Assembly: GCA_964371125.1 (NCBI GenBank)
Contig: CAYJMY010000122.1
Location: 1 to 15,086 of the forward strand
DNA: 15,086 bases
Direction of reading: 5' to 3'
Source of the DNA: DUSC01 sp964371125
Lineage (GTDB): Bacteria > Pseudomonadota > Alphaproteobacteria > Rhizobiales > Rhizobiaceae
Shown: positions 7,335 through 13,645 of the stretch, one piece after another
Layout: each line of letters starts with the position of its first letter
Numbering within the stretch: position 1 is the first letter of the stretch
The notes under the pieces: generated by a model
Seen by the model: the letters and a program-made list of their open reading frames with translations, nothing else
Told to the model about the DNA's origin: nothing
The model's database searches: none
Translations under genes and position numbers: made by a program

Positions 7335-8182
7335 CGCTTCCCGAGACGCTGGCGATGCCGTTCCTCTTCCCGTTCATGCAGCAGGCATTCGTCATTTCCG
7401 TGCTGGTCGCCGTGCCGATGGCGCTGCTGTCCTGCTTCCTCGTGCTCAAGGGCTGGTCGCTGATGGGCGACGCCGTCAGCCACGCGGTCCTGCCCGGCGT
7501 GGTGCTCGCCTACATCGCCGGCCTGCCGCTCGCCGTCGGCGCCTTCGCCGCCGGCATGACCTGCGCGCTGGCCACCGGCTATCTCAGGGAGAACAGCCGC
7601 ATCAAGGAAGACACCGTGATGGGCGTCGTCTTCTCCGGCATGTTCGGCCTCGGCATCGTGCTCTACACGAAGATCCAGACCGACGTGCATCTCGACCACA
7701 TCCTGTTCGGCGACATGCTCGGCGTGTCGTGGGCGGACGTCGCCGAGAGCGCCGTCATCGCCGTCCTGTCGGCCGGCTCGATCCTCGTTTTCCGTCGCGA
7801 CCTCCTGCTGCATTCCTTCGATCCGCAGCATGCGCAGGCGATCGGCCTGCCGGTGCGGCTGCTGCACTACGGCCTGCTGGCGATCCTGTCCCTCACGATC
7901 GTCGGCGCGCTGAAGGCGGTCGGCATCATCCTCGCCATCGCGATGCTGATCGCGCCCGGAGCGATTGCCTTCCTGCTTACGGGCCGGTTCGAGCGCATGC
8001 TGCTCCTGTCGGTGGGCATCGCGGTGACGGCGGCGTTCTTCGGCGTCTATCTCAGCTTCTTCATCGATTCGGCGCCGGCGCCGACCATCGTGCTTTTGCT
8101 CACCGCAATGTTCGTTGCGGCTTTCATCGTCTCGCGCAGGCGCATCCGGGCCGCGGAGCGGCGTATCGCGCAGCAGGGCTGA
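7331..8182 (+). CDS. sitD: Manganese/iron ABC transporter, permease SitD
   Basis: This 283-aa permease is a paralogue of SitC: LKGWSLMGDAVSHAVLPGV here aligns almost residue for residue with the same region of SitC. AVGIILAIAMLIAPGAIAFL mirrors the SitC late segment. The two probably form a heterodimer. About eight membrane segments are visible, ending in a basic tail (RRRIRAAERR). GGAAGGAG lies about seven bases before the ATG, which overlaps the sitC stop (ATGA). It is the last gene of the operon. A GC-rich palindrome follows at 8189-8204, but no clear terminator T-tract. Confidence 0.92.
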   Translation: MTLPETLAMPFLFPFMQQAFVISVLVAVPMALLSCFLVLKGWSLMGDAVSHAVLPGVVLAYIAGLPLAVGAFAAGMTCALATGYLRENSRIKEDTVMGVVFSGMFGLGIVLYTKIQTDVHLDHILFGDMLGVSWADVAESAVIAVLSAGSILVFRRDLLLHSFDPQHAQAIGLPVRLLHYGLLAILSLTIVGALKAVGIILAIAMLIAPGAIAFLLTGRFERMLLLSVGIAVTAAFFGVYLSFFIDSAPAPTIVLLLTAMFVAAFIVSRRRIRAAERRIAQQG

Positions 8183-8357
8183 ACCGCAGGCGCCCCGGGG
8201 CGCCGAAACCCGCCATGGCTTTTCTCTTTTCGACGCGCTATGCCGCGACCCGGCCGCGACCCGCCGGTGCCGTGCGGCATGATCCGGAGCGTCCCGTGAC
8301 CGTCCGCCGAGCCAGAACGATCGAGATGCACCTCCTCGCCAAACGGAACGCCAGCCG

Positions 8358-9578
8358 ATGACGAACCTCGACCAGCGCATCGTCATCGTCGGCAGCGGCC
8401 ATGCAGGCGTCGAGCTCGCCGTTGCGCTGCGCCAGCACGGCCATGCCGGTCCGGTGACGATCGTCGGCGACGAGGCGGACCTTCCCTACCAGCGCCCGCC
8501 GCTGTCGAAGGAGTTCCTCAAGTCGAGCACGGATGGCGGGCTGCCGCTGAAGGGGGAAACCCTCTACGCGGCCAAGGACATCGCGCTGCGGCTCGGGCGC
8601 CGCGCCACGGAGATCGACCGGCAGAACCGGGAACTCGTGCTCGCCGGTGGCGACCGCCTGCCCTACGACCATCTCGCGCTGGCGACGGGCGCGCGCAACC
8701 GCATCCCGCCAATCCCCGGTCTCGACCGCGCGCCGACGCTGGAACTGCGCACGCTCGGCGATGCGCGCCTCCTCCACGACCGACTCGCAACGCTCCGCCA
8801 CGTCACCATCGTCGGCGGCGGCTTCATCGGCCTCGAAGTGGCGGCGCTGCTGCGTGCCCGCGACATCGCGGTCGATCTGGTCGAAGCAACGCCCCGGCTG
8901 ATGGGCCGGGTGCTCTCGGCGCGAATGTCGGCGCATTTCCGCTTCCACCACGAGGCGCTGGGAACGCGCCTGCATTTCGAGGCGCTGGTGCGCGGCGTCC
9001 ACAGCGCGTCGCGCGGCTGTGCCGTGGCGCTGTCGTCCGGTGAGACGCTGGAGACGGACGCGGTCCTCGTCGCCGCCGGCGTGACGCCGAACACGGAACT
9101 CGCCGAGCGGGCCGGCCTGGCGGTCGACAACGGCATCGTCGCCGACGCGCGCCTTCTTACTTCAGACCCGGCGATCTCGGCGCTCGGCGACTGCGCCGCC
9201 TATCCGAACGTCCACGCCGGCGGCATGGCGCGGCTCGAATCCGTTCAGAACGCCGTCGACCAGGCGAAGTTCGTCGCCGCGCGGCTCTGCGGCGAAGAGG
9301 GCAGCTATCACGCGACGCCATGGTTCTGGTCGAACCAGGGTAGCCAGCGCCTGCAGATCGCCGGGCTGGGGGACGGCCACGACGACGCCGTCATGCGTGG
9401 CGACCCGCTCGGCGAGAAGTTTTCGATCTTCCTCTATCGCGGCGACAGGCTGCTTGCGGTCGAAAGCGTCAATGCCGCCGCCGACCACATGGTGGCGCGG
9501 CGCCTGATCGGCCAGGGCACGACGGTGCCGAAGACGATCGCCGCGGATCTTTCGGCGGACCTCAAGGCGCTGCTCTGA
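8358..9578 (+). CDS. FAD/NAD(P)-dependent ferredoxin reductase (putidaredoxin/rubredoxin reductase type)
   Basis: This 406-aa flavoprotein would pass electrons from NAD(P)H to a small iron-sulfur protein that feeds an oxygenase or P450. The N-terminal FAD Rossmann motif is VGSGHAG (11-17). The second, NAD(P)-binding Rossmann motif is VGGGFIG (152-158). LATGARNR (108-115), ALGDCAAYP (275-283) and PWFWSNQG (321-328) are standard for the CamA/ThcD/BphA4 group. Length is normal. The ATG at 8358 has no good Shine-Dalgarno upstream. No ferredoxin, oxygenase or P450 is in the window, so the partner is unknown and the gene stands alone between sitD and the alcohol dehydrogenase. A maleylacetate-type or nitrite reductase role is not supported by sequence. 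Confidence 0.88.
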   Translation: MTNLDQRIVIVGSGHAGVELAVALRQHGHAGPVTIVGDEADLPYQRPPLSKEFLKSSTDGGLPLKGETLYAAKDIALRLGRRATEIDRQNRELVLAGGDRLPYDHLALATGARNRIPPIPGLDRAPTLELRTLGDARLLHDRLATLRHVTIVGGGFIGLEVAALLRARDIAVDLVEATPRLMGRVLSARMSAHFRFHHEALGTRLHFEALVRGVHSASRGCAVALSSGETLETDAVLVAAGVTPNTELAERAGLAVDNGIVADARLLTSDPAISALGDCAAYPNVHAGGMARLESVQNAVDQAKFVAARLCGEEGSYHATPWFWSNQGSQRLQIAGLGDGHDDAVMRGDPLGEKFSIFLYRGDRLLAVESVNAAADHMVARRLIGQGTTVPKTIAADLSADLKALL

Positions 9579-9592
9579 GGGGTCGACCTCAG
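9575..9592 (+). terminator. Weak hairpin overlapping the reductase stop codon
   Basis: CTGAGG (9575-9580) and CCTCAG (9587-9592) form a 6-bp stem with loop GGTCGA; the TGA stop lies in the left arm. No T-run follows, so it may only slow polymerase or protect the 3' end. Confidence 0.3.
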
Positions 9593-9631
9593 CGGACATC
9601 GCTCGGCGAGCAGGGGACGGAACGGCGGCGG

Positions 9632-9645
9632 TTGACGACGGTCAA
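9632..9645. promoter_or_regulatory. Fnr/FixK-type box upstream of the alcohol dehydrogenase
   Basis: TTGAC-GACG-GTCAA is a perfect 5+5 inverted repeat with a 4-base spacer, the form recognised by Crp/Fnr-family oxygen or redox regulators in alphaproteobacteria. Its centre is about 57 bp upstream of the ATG at 9696. A class II promoter with the box at -41.5 would start transcription near 9680. No good -10 is visible at the matching position (9667-9672), so an additional element or non-consensus promoter is needed. Confidence 0.7.
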
Positions 9646-9695
9646 GGCGCGCCGTCCCATCGCGGCTTCTCCTGCACGGCCAAGGAGGCCGAGAC

Positions 9696-10673
9696 ATGAA
9701 GGCGATGGTCTTGCGCGCGATCGGCGCGCCGCTGGTGTGCGAGGACCGGCCGGAACCCGTGCCCGGGCTCGGCGAGATTCGGCTGCGTGTCGAGGCGTGC
9801 GCGGTCTGCCGCACCGACCTCCACGTCGTCGACGGCGATCTGCCCCGGCCGCGGCTGCCGCTCATTCCGGGCCACGAGATCGTCGGTATCGTCGACATGG
9901 TGGGCGAGAGTGTCGATGCCGCGCGCCTCGGCCAGCGCGTCGGCGTTCCCTGGCTCGGCCACACCTGCGGCCACTGCGCCTACTGCCGGTCGGGCGCGGA
10001 AAACCTCTGCGACGAGCCGTTGTTCACCGGCTACACCCGCGACGGCGGCTTCGCCACGCATGTCGTCGCCGACAGCGGCTACGCCTTCGACCTCGATCCC
10101 GACCCGGTTGCGCTGGCTCCGCTGCTCTGCGCCGGGCTGATCGGCTGGCGGGCGCTGAAGAAGGCGGGCGAGGGCCGGGCGATCGGGCTCTACGGATTCG
10201 GCGCGGCGGCGCACATCCTGATGCAGGTATGCGCCTGGCAGGGCCGTTCGGTCTTCGCCTTCACGCGGCCGGGCGACGAGGCCGCGCAACGCTTCGCCCT
10301 CGGGCTCGGCGCCAGATTGGCAGGGCCTTCGGACGCGCCGCCGCCCGAGCCGCTCGATGCCGCGATCATCTTCGCGCCGGTGGGCGAACTGGTTCCGCTG
10401 GCGCTGCGCGCCGTGCGCAAGGGCGGCCGCGTCGTCTGCGCCGGCATCCACATGAGCGACATCCCGCGCATGCCCTATTCCATCTTTTGGGAAGAACGGT
10501 CGATCACCTCGGTCGCCAATCTCACGCGGGAGGATGCGCGCCAGTTCTTTCCCGTGGCCACCGCCGCCGGCGTGACGACGCATACGAAAGCCTACCCGCT
10601 GACGCGGGCGAACGAGGCGCTCGACGATCTGAGAAACGGCCGCTTCTCCGGCGCGGCCGTACTCGTTCCGTAA
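9696..10673 (+). CDS. Zinc-dependent alcohol dehydrogenase family protein
   Basis: This 325-aa medium-chain dehydrogenase oxidises an alcohol or reduces an aldehyde with NAD(P). Catalytic zinc ligands are Cys38, His60 (PGHE) and Cys145. The structural zinc has all four cysteines (91, 94, 97, 105 in CGHCAYCRSGAENLC). The nucleotide fold carries GLYGFGAAAH around residues 164-173, a variant of the usual GxGxxG. It is slightly shorter than typical Adh (about 340). The start is firm: AAGGAGG (9681-9687) lies eight bases upstream of the ATG. An Fnr-type box precedes it and a terminator hairpin overlaps its stop, so it appears to be a single-gene transcript. Shared boxes link it to hsp20 and the PRPP-synthetase paralogue. 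The substrate is unknown; an anaerobic fermentative role is inference. Confidence 0.9.
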   Translation: MKAMVLRAIGAPLVCEDRPEPVPGLGEIRLRVEACAVCRTDLHVVDGDLPRPRLPLIPGHEIVGIVDMVGESVDAARLGQRVGVPWLGHTCGHCAYCRSGAENLCDEPLFTGYTRDGGFATHVVADSGYAFDLDPDPVALAPLLCAGLIGWRALKKAGEGRAIGLYGFGAAAHILMQVCAWQGRSVFAFTRPGDEAAQRFALGLGARLAGPSDAPPPEPLDAAIIFAPVGELVPLALRAVRKGGRVVCAGIHMSDIPRMPYSIFWEERSITSVANLTREDARQFFPVATAAGVTTHTKAYPLTRANEALDDLRNGRFSGAAVLVP

Positions 10674-10691
10674 GTTATTACTTACGTTTTT
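10669..10691 (+). terminator. Intrinsic terminator of the alcohol dehydrogenase gene
   Basis: CGTAAGT (10669-10675) and ACTTACG (10680-10686) form a perfect 7-bp stem with a TATT loop, followed at once by five T (10687-10691). The TAA stop codon (10671-10673) lies inside the stem, so ribosome release and hairpin folding are coupled. The stem is short and not GC-rich. Confidence 0.7.
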
Positions 10692-10715
10692 CGCGGAGCG
10701 GCAGCGAATACCGCG

Positions 10716-10814
10716 TCAGGGCTTCCCTACCCGCGCCACCTGATAGATGCGCATGACGCCTTCGCTGGTCGCCGGCACATACTCGCCGGTGACGAAGCGC
10801 TCCTCGCCCGGTCG
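10716..10814 (-). pseudogene. Possible gene remnant or uncalled small protein (protein-like C-terminal tail)
   Basis: On the minus strand, an open frame leads to a TGA at 10716-10718 and reads ...EERFVTGEYVPATSEGV then MRIYQVARVGKP. The mixed hydrophobic, aromatic and glycine pattern looks more like true protein than the arginine-rich translations of non-coding frames nearby. The frame stays open back into the end of hsp20, but has no ATG; the only in-frame starts are late (a GTG leaving 20 residues and an ATG leaving 12). It could be the tail of a degraded small gene, or a small protein with an unusual start overlapping hsp20. I do not recognise a family with confidence. Coordinates mark the protein-like part only. 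Confidence 0.3.
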
Positions 10815-10831
10815 ATCGCGATCGCGGCGGT

Positions 10832-11362
10832 TCAGGCCGGCTTCACCTCGATCTTCTTTTCCTTCTTCTGCACCTCCGCGGATTTCGGCATCTTCACGGT
10901 CAGCACACCCTTGGCGAAGTTCGCCTCGATCTTGCCGGCGTCGACCCCGTCCGGGAGCTGGAAGGAACGCTGGAACGAGCCGTAGCGGCGTTCGGAAAGG
11001 TAGTAGTCCTTCTCGCGCTCCTCCTTCTGCTCGGTCTTCTCGCCCTTGATCGTCAGCATGTCGCCGGCGAGCTTGAGCTCGATGTTCTTCTCGTCCATCC
11101 CCGGAAGCTCGCAGGTGATCTCGAACTCATGATCCTTCTCGACCAGGTCGACGGCGGGCGCGATCTGCAGCGCCCCGAGTTTCGGCCACGGCACTTCGCC
11201 GCCGGGCGTCCGGCTGAACGGCGAGCGCCAGCCGAGGGGGTGAAAATCGTCGAAAAGCCTGTCGATCTCCTGGCGCAGGTTCTCGAAGGGCGACCAGCTG
11301 CGCGCAGCCGGAGCCGCCTTGCCGGCACTCTTGACGGGTACCTTGTGGGAAGCATCAGCCAT
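10832..11362 (-). CDS. Hsp20/alpha-crystallin family small heat-shock protein
   Basis: This 176-aa ATP-independent chaperone would bind unfolding proteins and hold them for refolding. An N-terminal arm (WSPFENLRQEIDRLFDDF, 23-40) precedes the alpha-crystallin domain at about 66-161, with VDLVEKDHEFEITCELPGM and the GVLTVKMPK motif (152-160). The lysine-rich tail has IEV (171-173), possibly the IxI/V oligomer contact. Length fits the bacterial class A/HspA-like group with a longer arm. The ATG at 11360-11362 has AGGAGA upstream. The gene is divergent from the PRPP-synthetase paralogue. An Fnr-type box and a -10-like AATCAT suggest redox control, and the long leader contains a hairpin. Confidence 0.93.
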   Translation of the reverse strand: MADASHKVPVKSAGKAAPAARSWSPFENLRQEIDRLFDDFHPLGWRSPFSRTPGGEVPWPKLGALQIAPAVDLVEKDHEFEITCELPGMDEKNIELKLAGDMLTIKGEKTEQKEEREKDYYLSERRYGSFQRSFQLPDGVDAGKIEANFAKGVLTVKMPKSAEVQKKEKKIEVKPA

Positions 11363-11394
11363 GATGGATTCTCCTGATCAGGTCTACCAAACTC

Positions 11395-11419
11395 GCCTCC
11401 CGCGCGAACGCAGGGAGGC
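11395..11419 (-). promoter_or_regulatory. Hairpin in the hsp20 5' leader
   Basis: GCCTCCC and GGGAGGC form a perfect 7-bp stem around an 11-base loop, within the predicted hsp20 leader (about 11504 to 11363). A second palindrome, CCTGATCAGG (11373-11382), overlaps the Shine-Dalgarno. Small heat-shock genes of rhizobia often have RNA thermometers of the ROSE type, but I see no clear pairing that masks the whole Shine-Dalgarno, so a thermometer is only a possibility. Confidence 0.35.
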
Positions 11420-11510
11420 ATGCTCGGGAGCAGGCAAAGCGCTCGCAATCAGCCCCTAAGGGCGAACAAATCCGTCCGCAGCGCTCTGCACTTCTTCCCC
11501 GAACATTTTC

Positions 11511-11552
11511 ATGATTGCCTGTCCGAGCCGCGCGGACATTGACGCTCGTCAA
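11511..11552 (-). promoter_or_regulatory. Putative Fnr/FixK-type box and promoter for hsp20
   Basis: The perfect box TTGAC-GCTC-GTCAA lies at 11539-11552. On the minus strand AATCAT (11511-11516) matches a -10 element at 4 of 6 positions. The two centres are 32 bp apart, as expected for a class II Crp/Fnr promoter with the box at -41.5. Transcription would start near 11504, leaving a leader of about 140 bases before hsp20. Confidence 0.6.
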
Positions 11553-11581
11553 TCCGCAACCGCGGTCGCCGCCCCGGACGT

Positions 11582-11622
11582 TTGACGCCGGTCAAGACGG
11601 ATCCAGCCGAAGCTGATATCTA
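11582..11622 (+). promoter_or_regulatory. Putative Fnr/FixK-type box and promoter for the PRPP-synthetase paralogue
   Basis: The perfect box TTGAC-GCCG-GTCAA lies at 11582-11595. An extended -10 like TG-A-TATCTA (11614-11622) follows, with box and -10 centres 31 bp apart. The predicted transcription start is about 11629-11630, which is the ATG itself. No Shine-Dalgarno is visible before the ATG. Confidence 0.62.
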
Positions 11623-11628
11623 GTCGCC

Positions 11629-12609
11629 ATGCGCATCTTTGCCCTGAAGGGATCGGAACAGCTCGGCGATGCGATCGCGCGGTCGCTGTGGACCGAGGTC
11701 GAACGCCACGAAGAGCGAGATTTCGAGGACGGCGAGCACAAGGCCCGCCCCCTCGTCGGCATCCGCGGCGAAGATGTCTACGTCGTCCACAGCCTCGCAG
11801 GAGAAGACGGGGCGTCGGCGAACGACAAGTTCGTCAAGCTCCTGTTCTTCATCGCCGCATGCAAGGAGAATGGCGCCGCCCGCGTGACCGCCGTCATCCC
11901 TTACCTCGCCTATGCGCGAAAGGATCGGCAGACGAAGCCGCGCGATCCGGTGACCACACGCTACGTCGCCCAGCTCTTCGAGGCCGTCGGCACCGACTGC
12001 GTGGTGGCGCTCGACGTCCACAACATCGTCGCTTTCCAGAACGCCTTCCGCTGCAGGACCGTCCACCTGGACACGCGCAGGCTTTTCAGCCCGTCGATCC
12101 GTGCACTCGCTGGCGGGCTGCCGGTCACGGTCTTTTCCCCGGACGGCGGCGGCGTGAAGCGCGCCCAGCTCCTCAAGGAGACCTACGAGGCGGAGACGGG
12201 CGAGGCTGCCGGCTTCGGCTTCATGGAGAAGCGCCGCAGCGGCGGCGTCGTCTCGGGAGATCTGTTTGCCGGGGATGTGAAGGGTATTGCCGTCTTCATC
12301 GTCGACGACATGATCAGCACCGGCGGGACAATGCTGCGCGCCGCCAGGGCCTGCCGGGCAAATGGTGCGCTGAAGGTCTACGCGCTCGCCGCACACGGAC
12401 TGTTCAGCGAGGGATCGCAGGCGATGCTCGACGATCCGGCCTTCGACGGGGTGATCGTGACCGACACGCTGTCCTCGGCCGTGCGCGCCGCCGCCGGCCG
12501 GCCCACCGGCCGCGTCGAGGTGCTTCCCGTCGGCCCGCTGATCGGTGAGGCGATACGCCGGCTTTCCGCGAACGGTTCGATCACCGACCTGCTCGGCTCT
12601 CCAGGCTGA
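11629..12609 (+). CDS. Ribose-phosphate pyrophosphokinase paralogue (PRPP synthetase family)
   Basis: This 326-aa protein should form PRPP from ribose 5-phosphate and ATP, or is a specialised relative of that enzyme. Family motifs are in order: FEDGE (32-36, for the usual FSDGE), ARKDR (96-100, usual ARQDR), DVHN (129-132, usual DLH), PDGGGVKRA (171-179) and the PRPP loop VDDMISTGGT (225-234). The loop has Ser where typical bacterial housekeeping enzymes have Asp (DDMIDTGGT), and so resembles archaeal-type enzymes. With its stress-gene neighbours and Fnr-type box, it is probably a second, conditional copy rather than the housekeeping prs. The ATG has no Shine-Dalgarno and may start a leaderless mRNA. 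The 3' end overlaps the convergent gene by 29 bases. Catalytic competence is likely but unproven. Confidence 0.88.
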   Translation: MRIFALKGSEQLGDAIARSLWTEVERHEERDFEDGEHKARPLVGIRGEDVYVVHSLAGEDGASANDKFVKLLFFIAACKENGAARVTAVIPYLAYARKDRQTKPRDPVTTRYVAQLFEAVGTDCVVALDVHNIVAFQNAFRCRTVHLDTRRLFSPSIRALAGGLPVTVFSPDGGGVKRAQLLKETYEAETGEAAGFGFMEKRRSGGVVSGDLFAGDVKGIAVFIVDDMISTGGTMLRAARACRANGALKVYALAAHGLFSEGSQAMLDDPAFDGVIVTDTLSSAVRAAAGRPTGRVEVLPVGPLIGEAIRRLSANGSITDLLGSPG

Positions 12610-13597
12610 GAGTCTCGCTTTCCGCCATGGCGATGTAGGCCATTGCGAGCGGCCGCCATTTGCCGGGCTTGCGGACGGGCACCTCGAGGAGATGGGCCAG
12701 GCATAGCCTCGCCCTCAAGAGCATGCGGAAGCCGCCGTAGAGCGCCAGCAGTTCGGGCTCGGGCCGGCCGCCCAGACGTGCCTCCAGCGCATCGAGGAGC
12801 ATCGGGCGGATCCAGCCGGCGCCGAGGATGGCGCATTCCAGCCCGAGGTGGTTCACCTCGTCGTACGGATCGACGATGCGCATGGAGCGGCTGAACTCGA
12901 GGCAGTCGATGATCTGCGGCGGCTGCGTCAGGCAGACATGCTCGGGGCGGAGATCGCCGTGGCCCTCGACGATCCGGCCCTCCGCGATCCTGCGTTCCAT
13001 GGACGGGCGCAGCGAGGCAATGCCGGCCTCGACCCGGTCGAGGACCCTGCGCAGCCGGTTTCCCATCCCGATGTCTTCGTGCTCGAGGATTGCCCGGTTG
13101 ATCGCGTGTTCGGCGACGAAGTGCTCGATGGCCGCGCCGCCGTCGGCGCGCTGCGGCGGCAGGGCGGCATAGAAGCCGGTCAGGAGGGCAGCGATCTGTT
13201 CGACGTCGCCGGGCTTCACCGCCCGCGCCTCGATGCGGGCGTCGAGCATGTCGTCCTGCGGCAGGCGCTCCATCTCGACCAGCCAGTCGACAATGTCGCC
13301 TTCGCCGCCGAGGCTGAGGGCGCCGGAAAGCCCCACGCGAAGCGGCACGACGGAAAGGTAGGTGAACGGGGCGAGACGGCCGTTGAGCCGCAGTTCCTCC
13401 TCGCAGAAGTGCCGACGGCTGTCGATCGACGTGAAGTCGAGGAAAGGACGCCTGAGCGGCTTCTTCAGCTTGTAGACGCGCCGCTTGGTAAGGAAGACCC
13501 AGGACATGTGGGTTTCCTTCACTTCGACACCGTGCGTCACGCCGGCGTAGGCCGCCGGGTCGCTGAGGAACCGCACCTTTTCGGCAAGATCAACCAT
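12581..13597 (-). CDS. COG2187 aminoglycoside-phosphotransferase-like kinase-fold protein
   Basis: This 338-aa protein has the phosphotransferase fold of the aminoglycoside/choline kinase type. Visible elements are the N-terminal THMSWVFLTKRRVYKLKKP (29-47) with candidate ATP-binding lysines 43 and 45, the catalytic loop GHGDLRPEH (212-220) and IIDCLEF (229-235), the equivalent of the DFG metal-binding aspartate. Related COG2187 proteins are often fused to a C-terminal P-loop kinase domain; that domain is absent here. The substrate is unknown, and antibiotic resistance should not be inferred. It is 48 bases behind the universal stress gene on the same strand and probably co-transcribed. Its last 29 bases overlap the convergent PRPP-synthetase gene. 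GGACG lies about eight bases before the ATG; a stronger GGAGGGG is farther away. Confidence 0.86.
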   Translation of the reverse strand: MVDLAEKVRFLSDPAAYAGVTHGVEVKETHMSWVFLTKRRVYKLKKPLRRPFLDFTSIDSRRHFCEEELRLNGRLAPFTYLSVVPLRVGLSGALSLGGEGDIVDWLVEMERLPQDDMLDARIEARAVKPGDVEQIAALLTGFYAALPPQRADGGAAIEHFVAEHAINRAILEHEDIGMGNRLRRVLDRVEAGIASLRPSMERRIAEGRIVEGHGDLRPEHVCLTQPPQIIDCLEFSRSMRIVDPYDEVNHLGLECAILGAGWIRPMLLDALEARLGGRPEPELLALYGGFRMLLRARLCLAHLLEVPVRKPGKWRPLAMAYIAMAESETLSLESRAGR

Positions 13598-13645
13598 CGG
13601 CCGGCGTCCGTTCCCCTCCGTTCGACAAGGACCGGGAGAGACAGT

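Noticed and set aside
8189..8204. Perfect 16-base palindrome GGCGCCCCGGGGCGCC after sitD as a terminator
   Set aside because: No T-tract follows on either strand, and only a short stem can form once a loop is allowed. Such GC palindromes are common in this base composition.
8215..8361. Small frame of 48 residues overlapping the ferredoxin reductase start as ATGA
   Set aside because: The overlap is suggestive of a leader peptide, but there is no Shine-Dalgarno, the composition is arginine/proline-rich like non-coding frames, and no motif is visible.
9632..10756. Plus-strand frame of 374 codons covering the alcohol dehydrogenase
   Set aside because: It is a shadow of the dehydrogenase in another frame and begins with a TTG that is part of the Fnr-type box.
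12581..13597. Aminoglycoside resistance gene
   Set aside because: The kinase fold is of the COG2187 type, which is widespread in stress loci; nothing in the sequence supports antibiotic modification.
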